DNA of 60,397 bases from Bacteroidaceae bacterium (GCA_017617805.1 JAFZVN010000092.1:1-60397), one strand, 5' to 3'. Counted from the stretch's first letter, positions 31,946-40,793 are shown. Notes: generated by a model from the sequence alone, not told the origin. Program-made: numbers and translations.

Positions 31946-33028
31946 ATGTTTACAACGACATTACTTGATTGGTTTGCCCTCAATGGACGTGACCTCCCTT
32001 GGCGACACACGAAAGACCCGTATGCCATCTGGCTCAGCGAAATCATCCTGCAACAGACACGCATTCAGCAGGGGATGGACTACTGGCTGCGTTTCATGCA
32101 ACGGTGGCCCAAGGTGGAAGACTTGGCTGCTGCCACAGAGGATGAGGTGCTGAAAGAATGGCAAGGACTGGGCTACTACAGCCGTGCCCGCAATCTGCAT
32201 ACCGCTGCCCAACAGGTGGTAACGTGTGGCGGTTTCCCCACCACGATTGCAGGTATTCGTTCCCTAAAGGGTGTGGGCGACTACACTGCTGCAGCCATCG
32301 GTTCCATTGCTTTCGACCTCCCAGCCGCTGTGGTGGATGGCAATGTCTATCGTGTCCTTGCCCGTCATTATGGCATCGACACACCCATCAACACCACGCA
32401 AGGCAAGAAACTTTTCACCGAACTGGCACAATTTCTCCTGCCCACCGACCAACCAGCCGCATTCAATCAGGCGATGATGGACTTCGGAGCCATCCAATGC
32501 ACCCCCACCTCACCTAAATGTGTGGTCTGCCCTTTGCAGGAAACCTGTGAAGCCCTCCGCACAGGACGCATCAACGAACTGCCTGTCAAGGAAAAGAAAC
32601 TGAACATACAGACCATCCACCTTACCTACATATATATAAGATGTAAAGGCAAGACCGCTATTCGCCGACGTCCTGCTGGTGGCATCTGGCAAGGATTGTG
32701 GGAACCTGTACAGACAAGCCCACAGACCCCCTCCTCACTCCCCCTACAGGGGGAGAGTGGTTACTCAGCCAACAAAAAGGGAATCAACGAACAAGGTATA
32801 TGCCCCTCCCCTTCAGGGGAGGCGGGGGAGGGGTCTGTCTTTCTTCTCGCCAAAAACGTCAAGCACGTCCTTACCCACCGCATCCTTCTTGCCGACTTCT
32901 ACCTGTGGGAGACCGACAGCTTCCCTACCCTACCCGATGAATACATCTGGGTGAAAGAGAGCGACTTAGACCAGTATGCCGTTCCCCGTTTGATAGAGAT
33001 TCTGCTGGAACGGTTGCCACGTGGATAA
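31946..33028 (+). CDS. mutY: A/G-specific adenine DNA glycosylase
   Basis: Removes adenine mispaired with 8-oxoguanine. 360 residues. HhH-GPD core: SEIILQQTRIQQGMDYW with the catalytic Glu32, LKGVGDYTAAAIGSIAF (helix-hairpin-helix) and VVDGNVYRVLAR with the conserved Asp. An iron-sulfur loop Cys-x6-Cys-x2-Cys-x5-Cys reads CTPTSPKCVVCPLQETC. A C-terminal Nudix-like domain recognises oxoG (RRRPAGGIWQGLWEP, then FLLAKNVKHVLTHRILL). Between the two halves of that domain a ~40-residue low-complexity stretch (TPSSLPLQGESGY ... PSPSGEAGEGS) is encoded by a GC-rich palindromic repeat. Typical MutY has no such insert, and it lies where a loop is expected. Confidence 0.93.
   Translation: MFTTTLLDWFALNGRDLPWRHTKDPYAIWLSEIILQQTRIQQGMDYWLRFMQRWPKVEDLAAATEDEVLKEWQGLGYYSRARNLHTAAQQVVTCGGFPTTIAGIRSLKGVGDYTAAAIGSIAFDLPAAVVDGNVYRVLARHYGIDTPINTTQGKKLFTELAQFLLPTDQPAAFNQAMMDFGAIQCTPTSPKCVVCPLQETCEALRTGRINELPVKEKKLNIQTIHLTYIYIRCKGKTAIRRRPAGGIWQGLWEPVQTSPQTPSSLPLQGESGYSANKKGINEQGICPSPSGEAGEGSVFLLAKNVKHVLTHRILLADFYLWETDSFPTLPDEYIWVKESDLDQYAVPRLIEILLERLPRG
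32722..32841. repeat. GC-rich palindromic element inside mutY
   Basis: Hairpins ACTCCCCCTACAGGGGGAGAGT and CCCCTCCCCTTCAGGGGAGGCGGGG flank an AT-richer middle. Related to 25204-25309, but the first hairpin is translated in another frame: CTA-CAG-GGG here, CCT-ACA-GGG there. Confidence 0.85.
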
Positions 33029-33096
33029 GTTTCCTATCATGTCCTTGCTGGAAGAAATCATTAGAAATGAGGATTGTGAGAGTTGAAAAAAAGCAG

Positions 33097-33104
33097 TACC
33101 TTTG
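33097..33104 (+). promoter_or_regulatory. -7 box of the hmuY locus
   Basis: TACCTTTG 36 bp before the ATG at 33140. It lies inside the longer frame that begins at 33083 and so supports the downstream start. Confidence 0.6.
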
Positions 33105-33139
33105 CAGCGAATTTAGAAATCATCTACAATCCAAACAAA

Positions 33140-33997
33140 ATGAAAACTATCAAACTTTTAGCATTGATGCTCGTTGCGCTGGTCGGAATGACAGCATGCA
33201 GCGACGATGACAACAACGAGAGTAAACTGATTATTGAACCCATTGAGCCTGGCTACATCTTTGTCACTTCGGGCTATTTTACTAATATGTACTATGGTAA
33301 CAATGCCGTTCTCACAGTGGACAACAAGGATGGCAAATATAGTGCAAAATTCTCCGACCCACAATGGGGCGAAGCGATTTTTGAGGATATACAGATAGAC
33401 AATGTCAGTGGGACTGTTTCGGGCACAGGCACACTCACCATGGTTTATCGTGGAAAAGAGGGTACTTATAATGCTGGACTTAGCGGCAGTTTCAACAATA
33501 ATATCATCATCACCCTGCCTGAGGTGATGGGAGGAACCACCATCACACTCTATAAGGGAGAAGCACCTCTCGCTTGCCTGTTGAATGGTAGCCACATCGG
33601 CACGAACAGCGTCATGGTGGGTGGCACAATGGGGCCCTACGATGCCGACATCACCTGCAAGGTAAGTGCTAACCCTGATGGAACCATCAACATAGAGATT
33701 CCTGAATACGAACTTCATGATACAGCTATCGGCAATTTGACCGTAGGAAAAGTCACCATCAAAAATATCGCCTACGACGAGGAGAAGAAGGCTTTCTATA
33801 GTCAATATGCCCAAGATGACTTGAAGGAACATATTAAGATTGAAGGGAAAATGACCATCGACGGTGACTATCCCTTTGCCGCAGACAGCTTCATTCAAAT
33901 TGAACAAACCGAAGCTGGTATCAAATTTACGGACAGTTTCTCATTCGGCAGCATGCCATTTGCCATTGTTTCTACATTTGAGACTGTTGCTGAATAA
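33140..33997 (+). CDS. Calycin-like surface lipoprotein of the haem locus
   Basis: 285 residues. Lipoprotein signal MKTIKLLALMLVALVGMTAC is followed by SDDDNN, an acidic run that fits surface export. The mature part is beta-rich in two similar halves: GTVSGTGTLTMVYRGKEGTYNAG, and INIEIPEYELHDTAIGNLTVGKVTIKNI with PFAADSFIQIEQTEAGIKF. This resembles the Bacteroidetes calycin-like family (PF13944 type) often next to HmuY. I infer a ligand-binding role in haem or tetrapyrrole capture. It is followed after 3 bp by hmuY. The Met at 33140 gives the signal peptide; the 19 codons upstream contain the promoter. Confidence 0.7.
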   Translation: MKTIKLLALMLVALVGMTACSDDDNNESKLIIEPIEPGYIFVTSGYFTNMYYGNNAVLTVDNKDGKYSAKFSDPQWGEAIFEDIQIDNVSGTVSGTGTLTMVYRGKEGTYNAGLSGSFNNNIIITLPEVMGGTTITLYKGEAPLACLLNGSHIGTNSVMVGGTMGPYDADITCKVSANPDGTINIEIPEYELHDTAIGNLTVGKVTIKNIAYDEEKKAFYSQYAQDDLKEHIKIEGKMTIDGDYPFAADSFIQIEQTEAGIKFTDSFSFGSMPFAIVSTFETVAE

Positions 33998-34000
33998 GAC

Positions 34001-34789
34001 ATGATCAGAAGACTACATATCATATACATGCTGGGGGCGATGCTGTCGCTCTCAGCTTGTAAAGATGTGTTCAGCAACCTGTATGATGACCCTGTGGAGA
34101 ACATTTTCACCACGCAGAGCCAGCTGTATGTGGATGCGTCGAGTTGGACGGATTGGTATTACATCGATCTGAATGCCGTCAGGGACAGCGTCATAAGAGA
34201 TGCCCGCTATGTTCCGACGAATGCATGGAAGAAGTACGCCATTCCCACGGCAGAGGTTGACCATTCTAAGGAGTCCGACAATGCCGACAAGCCAATTGGC
34301 ATCTACACCTATTGGTTCGATGTGTTTGGCGAGGGTCTGTCCAACTATCAGTATCAGCGTTTCCAACCCACAGCCCCTCAACCAGCGCCAGCGCATTGGA
34401 GCATTGCTGTGCATCGAAACAACGTTCGCACCAATGGTGGCGAGGTCTTGGAAACCAATTACGCATTCATGGAGCAACTGCCCCCCAGCAGCGAAGCCTT
34501 CAAGGATTCTGTCTTCATAGCAGACGAATGGAACGAGCGAGATGTGTGGACAGTGCAAGACCAAATGCTGAAAGGCTATATCGGCTGTCAAGGTATCAAG
34601 GTGAACAGGGTATTGTCATCATGGCTTCAGGTGGACATTCCTCCCATGCCCCCCCTTTTCTCCCTCAATTCCTCCATCTTCATTGTTCGCTTTTCCGATG
34701 GTACCTGCGCCGCCCTACAATTGGCAAACTACATGAACCAGAAGGGCACCAAGTGTTGCCTCACCATCAACTACAAATATCCATATTGA
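34001..34789 (+). CDS. hmuY: HmuY-family haem-binding lipoprotein
   Basis: 262 residues. Lipoprotein signal MLGAMLSLSAC followed by KDVFSN. The mature part has HmuY features: SSWTDWYYIDLNA near the N-terminus, PAPAHWSIAVHRNNVRTNGGEVLET, VLSSWLQVDIP and the closing IFIVRFSDGTCAALQLANYMNQKGTKCCLTINYKYPY. HmuY proteins take haem from host haemoproteins and pass it to the HmuR receptor encoded next. Position 1 bp before the receptor gene supports this. The axial ligands cannot be assigned from sequence alone; in relatives they are His or Met. Confidence 0.85.
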   Translation: MIRRLHIIYMLGAMLSLSACKDVFSNLYDDPVENIFTTQSQLYVDASSWTDWYYIDLNAVRDSVIRDARYVPTNAWKKYAIPTAEVDHSKESDNADKPIGIYTYWFDVFGEGLSNYQYQRFQPTAPQPAPAHWSIAVHRNNVRTNGGEVLETNYAFMEQLPPSSEAFKDSVFIADEWNERDVWTVQDQMLKGYIGCQGIKVNRVLSSWLQVDIPPMPPLFSLNSSIFIVRFSDGTCAALQLANYMNQKGTKCCLTINYKYPY

Positions 34790-34790
34790 T

Positions 34791-36827
34791 ATGACAAAAA
34801 TAAAACTAAAAACTAAAAGTCAAAAACTGAAAGTGAAAGTTACCACCATCGGGATGGCAAGTAACTTTTACTTTTCACTTTTAGTTTTTAGTTTTTCACT
34901 TTTCCTCCACGCACAATCGCCCGATTCCACCTTCTACCTCAACGATGTGGTGGTGACAGGCACGCGCACACCCAAACTATTGAAGGATGTGCCCATCCAG
35001 ACACGCCTCATCACAGCAGACGACATCGAGAAGGTGGATGCCACCAACGTGGTGGATCTCATGCAGCAGGAATTGCCTGGGGTGGAGTTCTCGTATGCCA
35101 TGAACCAGCAGCTCCACTTGAACTTTAGCGGATTCGGAGGACAGAGCATCCTCTTCCTCGTGGATGGCGAACGTATGGCAGGGGAAACATTGGACGATAT
35201 CGACTTCACCCGTCTGAACATGGCAAATATAGAACGCATCGAGATTGTGAAGGGAGCGGCTTCTGCACTCTATGGCAGCAACGCAGGAGGCGGTGTCATC
35301 AACCTCATCACGAAGGAGGGAACAAGACCTTGGACACTCAACTACAACACCCACGTCGGCTATCACAACTACCGCTGCGACATCACGTGGGGACTCAATC
35401 GCAAACACTGGCGAAATGCGATGACACTCCACACCAATCTGAACGGAGGCTACGATGTAAAGAATGGTCCCAATCCTGCCGCACAAGTGGTGCATCATGT
35501 GTATGACGAAGATGTGGTGAGTGTCAAGGACAGGTTCACTTACATGCCCACAGACCATCTGAAACTGATTGGTCGCATCGGACGTTTCATGCGCTATCTG
35601 CCACGAGATCCAAAAAATCCTGACTACTACCACAACTTTTCCTCTGGATTTCGGATGTTGTGGGAGATATCTGAGCGAGACAATCTCGATTTCTCCTACT
35701 CCCTCGACCAATATGACAAGAGCGTCCATTATGACATCACCCACAAGGATATTCGTCAATACAGCAATTCGCAGAATATCCTGCGAGGTGTCTTCAACCA
35801 TAGTTTCAGCAGAGGCGATATCTTCACCCTTGGGGCAGATTACTGCTATGACTACCTGATGAACAAGAACCTCGAAAGGGAGACCTACGACCAACGTGCC
35901 TTCGATGCCTTTGCCCAATACGACTGGCTCATCAATCCCCAATGGGAAGTGGTGAGTGCCCTGCGCTACGACTACTTCTCCGATGGCAACGACTCGCGCC
36001 TCACCCCTAAAATCTCCGCTCGCTACAAGATTCTTCCCACTGGTGGAGAATGGGAAGGAGCTATCCGTTTCGGTTATGGCATGGGCTTCCGTGCCCCATC
36101 GCTCAAAGAGAAATACTACAACTTCGACATGGCAGGCATCTGGATGGTGAATGGCAATCCTCATTTGAAGGCTGAAGTGAGCCACAACTTTAACGTGTCA
36201 GCAGATTTTACAAAAGGGCACTACAATCTCACCGCATCAGCCTACTACAACGCAGTGAGGAACAAACTCGCCACAGGTGTGCCCCATCATGGTCAAGAGG
36301 TGTCAACCCAACTCTACCTCGACTACATCAACCTCGACAACTATTCCGTCTATGGAGGTGATGTCACTCTTCAAGCCCGATGGGACAATGGTCTCAGCGC
36401 CCGCCTCTCCTACGCCTACACCAACGAGCACACTCCTCACGACAAGGACGGTAACACCGTGAATAGCCAATACATCCCAGCCCGACATCACTCCCTTACC
36501 GCCCGCATCGATTGGGACAAGCAGTTCACCCATCGCTACGGACTCCGTCTCTCCCTCAACGGACGTTTCCTTTCCAGCGTGAAGAGTCAGGAATACGTGA
36601 ACTACTATGACATCTCCGAAGGCACCAAGACCGTAAAATACCCTGCCTATACCCTCTGGAAACTCTCCGCCACCCAGCGTTTCGGCACTGCCTTCCGATG
36701 GACGCTCGCCCTCGACAACCTCCTCAACTATCGTCCCCAATACTATTACTTCAACAGTCCCATGACCGAAGGCCTCACCTTCATGGCCACCCTCTCACTT
36801 GATGTGGAGGAACTCTTCAAACGTTAA
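34791..36827 (+). CDS. hmuR: TonB-dependent haem receptor (HmuR-like)
   Basis: 678 residues. Plug domain: STFYLNDVVVTGTRTPKLL (Ton-box region), LHLNFSGFGGQSILFLVDGER and IEIVKGAASALYGSNAGGGVINLITKEG. The barrel has GFRAPSLKEKYYNFDMAG and HLKAEVSHNFNVSADF, and ends LALDNLLNYRPQYYYFNSP, a usual receptor end. The gene starts 1 bp after hmuY. The signal peptide is made from a palindromic repeat (34797-34905): n-region KIKLKTKSQKLKVKV from the left arm, h-region NFYFSLLVFSFSLFLHAQ from the right arm. It is longer and more charged than a typical signal peptide but keeps the n-h-c order and an AQ cleavage site. Confidence 0.9.
   Translation: MTKIKLKTKSQKLKVKVTTIGMASNFYFSLLVFSFSLFLHAQSPDSTFYLNDVVVTGTRTPKLLKDVPIQTRLITADDIEKVDATNVVDLMQQELPGVEFSYAMNQQLHLNFSGFGGQSILFLVDGERMAGETLDDIDFTRLNMANIERIEIVKGAASALYGSNAGGGVINLITKEGTRPWTLNYNTHVGYHNYRCDITWGLNRKHWRNAMTLHTNLNGGYDVKNGPNPAAQVVHHVYDEDVVSVKDRFTYMPTDHLKLIGRIGRFMRYLPRDPKNPDYYHNFSSGFRMLWEISERDNLDFSYSLDQYDKSVHYDITHKDIRQYSNSQNILRGVFNHSFSRGDIFTLGADYCYDYLMNKNLERETYDQRAFDAFAQYDWLINPQWEVVSALRYDYFSDGNDSRLTPKISARYKILPTGGEWEGAIRFGYGMGFRAPSLKEKYYNFDMAGIWMVNGNPHLKAEVSHNFNVSADFTKGHYNLTASAYYNAVRNKLATGVPHHGQEVSTQLYLDYINLDNYSVYGGDVTLQARWDNGLSARLSYAYTNEHTPHDKDGNTVNSQYIPARHHSLTARIDWDKQFTHRYGLRLSLNGRFLSSVKSQEYVNYYDISEGTKTVKYPAYTLWKLSATQRFGTAFRWTLALDNLLNYRPQYYYFNSPMTEGLTFMATLSLDVEELFKR
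34797..34905. repeat. Palindromic element, copy 4, inside the hmuR signal-peptide region
   Basis: AAACTAAAAACTAAAAGT (34803-34820) is exactly mirrored by ACTTTTAGTTTTTAGTTT (34877-34894). GTTACC/GTAAC and a CCATC/GATGG hairpin form the centre. The arms differ in unit from copies 1-3 (AAAACTA as well as AAAAGTG), but the architecture is the same. Confidence 0.85.
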
Positions 36828-36878
36828 GATAATCGATTTCTCTCGCTCTATTACTTTTCAAAAAAACGCACAAAAGAA

Positions 36879-36906
36879 AACCTGCGAGACGAAAGTCTTG
36901 CAGGTT
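36879..36906. terminator. Bidirectional terminator between hmuR and a small lipoprotein
   Basis: Stem AACCTGC-GAGAC / GTCTT-GCAGGTT with loop GAAA. On the minus strand it is followed by TTCTTTT, so it best terminates the small lipoprotein gene; it may also serve hmuR. Confidence 0.75.
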
Positions 36907-36955
36907 CAATTCTCTTGGGGATTCACATCCCTAAGTTGTGCTCTAAATGCTCTGA

Positions 36956-37150
36956 TTATTCAGCGATAGCAGAGTCAGCAACAGCTACGAGAGAGTCAGC
37001 AACTGAGTCAACAGTCTCAACTACCTCTTCAACAACGCTGTCGATAGCTACAGAGTCAGTAGCAACTGGCTGCTTAGGATCGCAAGCTACGAATGAAACA
37101 GATGCAGTGAGAGCAATTGCAGCAACAGCTGCGAAAACCAACTTCTTCAT
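36956..37150 (-). CDS. Small lipoprotein, 64 residues
   Basis: Signal MKKLVFAAVAAIALTASVSFVAC is followed by DPKQPVATDSVAIDSVVEEVVETVDSV..., a mature part of only ~40 residues dominated by Asp-Ser-Val and Glu-Val repeats. It is acidic and probably disordered or helical. No function is known to me. It has its own promoter (TAACTTTG on the minus strand, 37205-37212) and terminator, so it looks like a real single-gene unit. The frame extends to 37180 but the Met at 37150 starts the signal peptide. Confidence 0.75.
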   Translation of the reverse strand: MKKLVFAAVAAIALTASVSFVACDPKQPVATDSVAIDSVVEEVVETVDSVADSLVAVADSAIAE

Positions 37151-37337
37151 AATTTTCTTTACTTTTAATTTGTTAAACAATTAATATGCTTTCTAAAACC
37201 GCTGCAAAGTTACGCACTTTTTAAGATACGTTGTTCTCGGAAAATCCTTTTTTTTACTTTTTTCCCTAAAATTCTTTATATTTTTAATAAAAATGGACAG
37301 TTTTAAGGAAAATCAGTGCATTGTGTGCGCACACAGC

Positions 37338-38450
37338 TCACACCCACATGAGGTCAGACATGACATCGTTGGAAACAAAAAGCCCCGAATGAGATAGGCG
37401 CAAAATGGGGTCATGTAAGACCAATTTCCCTGCATCAATTTGTTTTTGGGCATTGCGAAGGCAATAATCCTTGAATGTTTTACCAAACTTCTCTTCCAAA
37501 ATATCCAAACGGATGCCTTCAGCAGTACGCAAACCTGTGAACACAAACTCATCATAACGCTCTGCCTCCGTCAAATGTTCCACCACCAAAGGCTCTCCCC
37601 GGAGATATACCTCCAAGGAATCAGGATGGTAAGAACGTTGCTGTCCATCAAAGGAATGAGCACCAGCTCCCACGCCCAAATAAGGAATCCCATGCCAATA
37701 GCTGGAATTGTGGCGCGATTCCCTTCCAGGTAAGGCGAAATTGCTAAGTTCATAATGGCGATAGCCCGCATCCGTCAAAGCTTGGATCAGGTAGTCGTAC
37801 ATCTGCACAGAGAGTTCCTCATCCAATTCGGTGATCTCACCCTGTTCGAGCAGCTGATTCAGCCGTGTTCCTTCCTCATACATCAGCGAATAGGCGGAAA
37901 GGTGTTGCACCCCAAGCGACAAGGCAGTCTTCACATCACGCTTCCATTCATCGAGCGTCTGGTCTGGGAATCCAAACATCAAGTCGATGCTGAGGTTGTT
38001 GAAACCCGCCTGTTGAGCTGATCTCACAGCCTGAATGGCTTGTGTGGCAGTGTGGCGACGATTCAAGAACCGCAACCGCTGATCATGAAAGGTCTGCACC
38101 CCCATACTGAGTCGGTTGATGCCCATGCTTCGCCAAGCGCTCAGTAGCGCAGGTGTCACGTCATCAGGATTGGCTTCGAGGGTGATTTCAGCTCCCTCAC
38201 GTACATTATATATATATAGGACAGCGGAAAGGAGGCGTTCGACTTCATCAGGAGGCAGCTGCGAGGGAGTTCCTCCACCGAAATAGATCGTTTCAATGGT
38301 TTCACCTTTCAATTCACCCTTCCGCGCTTCCAATTCTGCCACCACAGCATCTACATAAATGTGGCACTTTTCCACCGATGTCGTAGAAAAGAATCCGCAG
38401 TAGATGCAACGAGACTTGCAAAACGGTATATGTACGTAAATTCCTGCCAT
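37338..38450 (-). CDS. hemW: HemW-like radical SAM haem chaperone
   Basis: 370 residues. The radical SAM cluster motif is CKSRCIYC (Cys11, Cys15, Cys18) followed by GFFST. Other HemN/HemW features: TIYFGGGTPSQLP, ITLEANPDDVTPALL, INRLSMGVQTFHDQRLRFLNRRH, NLSIDLMFGFPDQT, and GVGAGAHSF. The lack of a Cys directly after the motif and the length point to HemW, which inserts haem into proteins, rather than the coproporphyrinogen dehydrogenase HemN. It fits with the adjacent haem-uptake genes. A -7 box (TAATTTTG on the minus strand, 38458-38465) lies 7 bp before the ATG. Confidence 0.88.
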   Translation of the reverse strand: MAGIYVHIPFCKSRCIYCGFFSTTSVEKCHIYVDAVVAELEARKGELKGETIETIYFGGGTPSQLPPDEVERLLSAVLYIYNVREGAEITLEANPDDVTPALLSAWRSMGINRLSMGVQTFHDQRLRFLNRRHTATQAIQAVRSAQQAGFNNLSIDLMFGFPDQTLDEWKRDVKTALSLGVQHLSAYSLMYEEGTRLNQLLEQGEITELDEELSVQMYDYLIQALTDAGYRHYELSNFALPGRESRHNSSYWHGIPYLGVGAGAHSFDGQQRSYHPDSLEVYLRGEPLVVEHLTEAERYDEFVFTGLRTAEGIRLDILEEKFGKTFKDYCLRNAQKQIDAGKLVLHDPILRLSHSGLFVSNDVMSDLMWV

Positions 38451-38457
38451 TTCGTGA

Positions 38458-38465
38458 CAAAATTA
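38458..38465 (-). promoter_or_regulatory. -7 box of hemW
   Basis: TAATTTTG on the minus strand, 7 bp before the hemW ATG. Confidence 0.5.
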
Positions 38466-38593
38466 CGCATTATTTACTTAATAAAGATGAAAATTGTAAA
38501 AGAACACGAGGTTTTTACGTTCCATACCAAAAAAAAGTCGTAAATTTATCCCGATTTTGGATTTTTTACTAATAACAATAAAACAACCTAACA

Positions 38594-40753
38594 ATGAAAG
38601 TTTACCAAACTAACGAAATCAAGAACATTGCCTTGCTTGGCAATGACGGTGCTGGTAAGACCACTCTTACCGAAGCACTTTTGTATGAAGCAGGAATCAT
38701 CAGCCGTCGTGGTCGCATCACCCAGAAGAACACCGTGAGTGACTACTTCCCAGTGGAACAGGAATACGGCTACAGTGTATTCTCTACTGTTTTCCATGTA
38801 GAATGGAACAACAAGAAGTTGAACATCATCGACTGTCCTGGAGCAGATGACTTCGTAGGTGCAGCCATGACTGCTCTGCACGTGACTGATACAGCCTTGT
38901 TGCTCATCAATGGTCAGTATGGTCCTGAGGTAGGCACACAGAACCACTTCCGCTACACAGAAAAGTTAGGCAAGCCAGTCATCTTCCTTGTGAACCAGTT
39001 GGATTCTGAGAAGTGCGACTACCATCAGGTGCTCGACAGTCTGATTGGCATTTATGGCCCCAAGGTGATTCCAATCCAGTACCCACTCAACGAAGGTCCT
39101 AACTTCAACTCGCTCATCGACGTGCTGCTGATGAAGAAGTACTCTTGGAAACCAGAAGGTGGCGCTCCTATCATCGAGGAAATCCCAGCAGAAGAGATGG
39201 AGAAGGCGATGGAAATGCATCGCGCTCTCGTGGAAGCTGCCGCAGAAAACGATGAGGAACTGATGGAGAAGTTCTTCGAGACAGAGGCTCTGACCGAAGA
39301 TGAATTGCGTCTTGGTATCCGTCGTGGTCTCGCCACCCGTTCTATCTTCCCTGTGTTCTGCGTATGTGCTACCAAGGACATGGGTGTTCGTCGCTTGATG
39401 GAGTTCTTGGGCAACGTGGTTCCATTCGTGGACGAAATGCCACAGGTACACAACACACGTGGTGAGGAAGTGAAGCCAGATCCCAATGCTCCTACTTCTC
39501 TCTACTTCTTCAAGACCGCTAACGAGCCACACATCGGTGGTGTACAGTACTTCAAGGTGATGTCTGGTAAGGTACACGAAGGTGATGACCTCACCAATAC
39601 CGACCGTGGTTCCAAGGAGCGCATGGCTCAGCTCTTCGTTTGTGCTGGTGCCAACCGCATCAAGGTGGAAGAACTCGTAGCTGGTGATATCGGTTGTACG
39701 GTGAAGCTGAAGGATGTACGCACTGGCAACACGCTGGCCGGCAAGGACTGCGAACACCGTTTCAACTTCGTGAAGTATCCAGATCCCAAATACATCCGTG
39801 CCGTCAAGGCTGAGAACGAAGCCGACACTGAAAAGATGGTATCAGCCATTCAGAAGATGTCGCAGGAAGACCCAACTTGGATTCTGGAGCAGTCGAAGGA
39901 ACTGAAGCAGACTCTCGTGAAGGGTCAGGGTGAGTTCCACCTCCGCACACTGAAGTGGCGCATGGAGAACAACGAGAAGATTGGCATCAAGTTTGAAGAG
40001 CCCAAGATTCCATATCGTGAAACCATCACAAAGGCTGCCCGTGCCGACTATCGTCACAAGAAGCAGTCTGGTGGTGCAGGTCAGTTCGGTGAGGTACACC
40101 TCATTGTGGAGCCTTACTACGACGGCATGCCAGACCCAACAGTTTACAAGTTCGGCAATCAGGAATTCAAGATCACGCCAAAGGGCAAGGAGGAAATCGA
40201 CCTCGAATGGGGTGGAAAGCTCGTGTTCATCAACTCAGTGGTAGGTGGTGCCATCGATGCTCGCTTCATGCCAGCCATCCTCAAGGGAATCATGAGCCGC
40301 ATGGAGCAAGGTCCTCTGACAGGTTCGTATGCTCGCGACGTGCGCGTGGTTGTTTACGATGGTAAGATGCACCCAGTGGATTCCAACGAACTCTCCTTCA
40401 TGCTCGCAGGTCGTCACGCCTTCTCCGACGCCTTCAAGGAGGCAGGTCCAAAGTTGCTGGAGCCTATCTATGACGTAGAGGTGTTCGTACCAGGCGACAA
40501 GATGGGTGACGTGATGTCTGACCTGCAGGGTCGTCGCGGCATGATTATCGGCAGTGAGAGCGAAAGCGGTTACGAGAAGCTGATTGCAAAGGTGCCACTG
40601 AAGAGTCTTTCCAGCTACTCCACCACCCTCAGCTCCATCACAGGTGGTCGTGCCAGCTTCATCATGAAGTTCGCGTCTTATGAACTCGTTCCAACCGACA
40701 TGCAGCAGAAGCTGATGAAGGAGTTCGAGGAACAGAACAAAGACGAAGATTAA
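38594..40753 (+). CDS. fusA2: Elongation factor G paralogue EF-G2, catalytic His missing
   Basis: 719 residues with the full EF-G domain order: G domain, domain II, and domains III-V (GGAGQFGEVHLIVEP, LAGRHAFSDAFKEAGPKLLEPIYDVEVFVPGD). The G domain is altered. P-loop GNDGAGKTTL replaces GHxDAGKTT; the switch I Arg-Gly-Ile-Thr is YGYSV; and G3 reads DCPGADDF, so the His that activates water in ordinary EF-G (DTPGHVDF) is Ala84. G4 is NQLD instead of NKMD. These changes fit the Bacteroides EF-G2 type, reported to promote translocation without GTP hydrolysis during nutrient limitation. The canonical fusA must lie elsewhere. A hairpin terminator follows. Confidence 0.88.
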   Translation: MKVYQTNEIKNIALLGNDGAGKTTLTEALLYEAGIISRRGRITQKNTVSDYFPVEQEYGYSVFSTVFHVEWNNKKLNIIDCPGADDFVGAAMTALHVTDTALLLINGQYGPEVGTQNHFRYTEKLGKPVIFLVNQLDSEKCDYHQVLDSLIGIYGPKVIPIQYPLNEGPNFNSLIDVLLMKKYSWKPEGGAPIIEEIPAEEMEKAMEMHRALVEAAAENDEELMEKFFETEALTEDELRLGIRRGLATRSIFPVFCVCATKDMGVRRLMEFLGNVVPFVDEMPQVHNTRGEEVKPDPNAPTSLYFFKTANEPHIGGVQYFKVMSGKVHEGDDLTNTDRGSKERMAQLFVCAGANRIKVEELVAGDIGCTVKLKDVRTGNTLAGKDCEHRFNFVKYPDPKYIRAVKAENEADTEKMVSAIQKMSQEDPTWILEQSKELKQTLVKGQGEFHLRTLKWRMENNEKIGIKFEEPKIPYRETITKAARADYRHKKQSGGAGQFGEVHLIVEPYYDGMPDPTVYKFGNQEFKITPKGKEEIDLEWGGKLVFINSVVGGAIDARFMPAILKGIMSRMEQGPLTGSYARDVRVVVYDGKMHPVDSNELSFMLAGRHAFSDAFKEAGPKLLEPIYDVEVFVPGDKMGDVMSDLQGRRGMIIGSESESGYEKLIAKVPLKSLSSYSTTLSSITGGRASFIMKFASYELVPTDMQQKLMKEFEEQNKDED

Positions 40754-40793
40754 TTGCCCACATTGGGCGTTTAAGCTATTCAAAACATATAAA

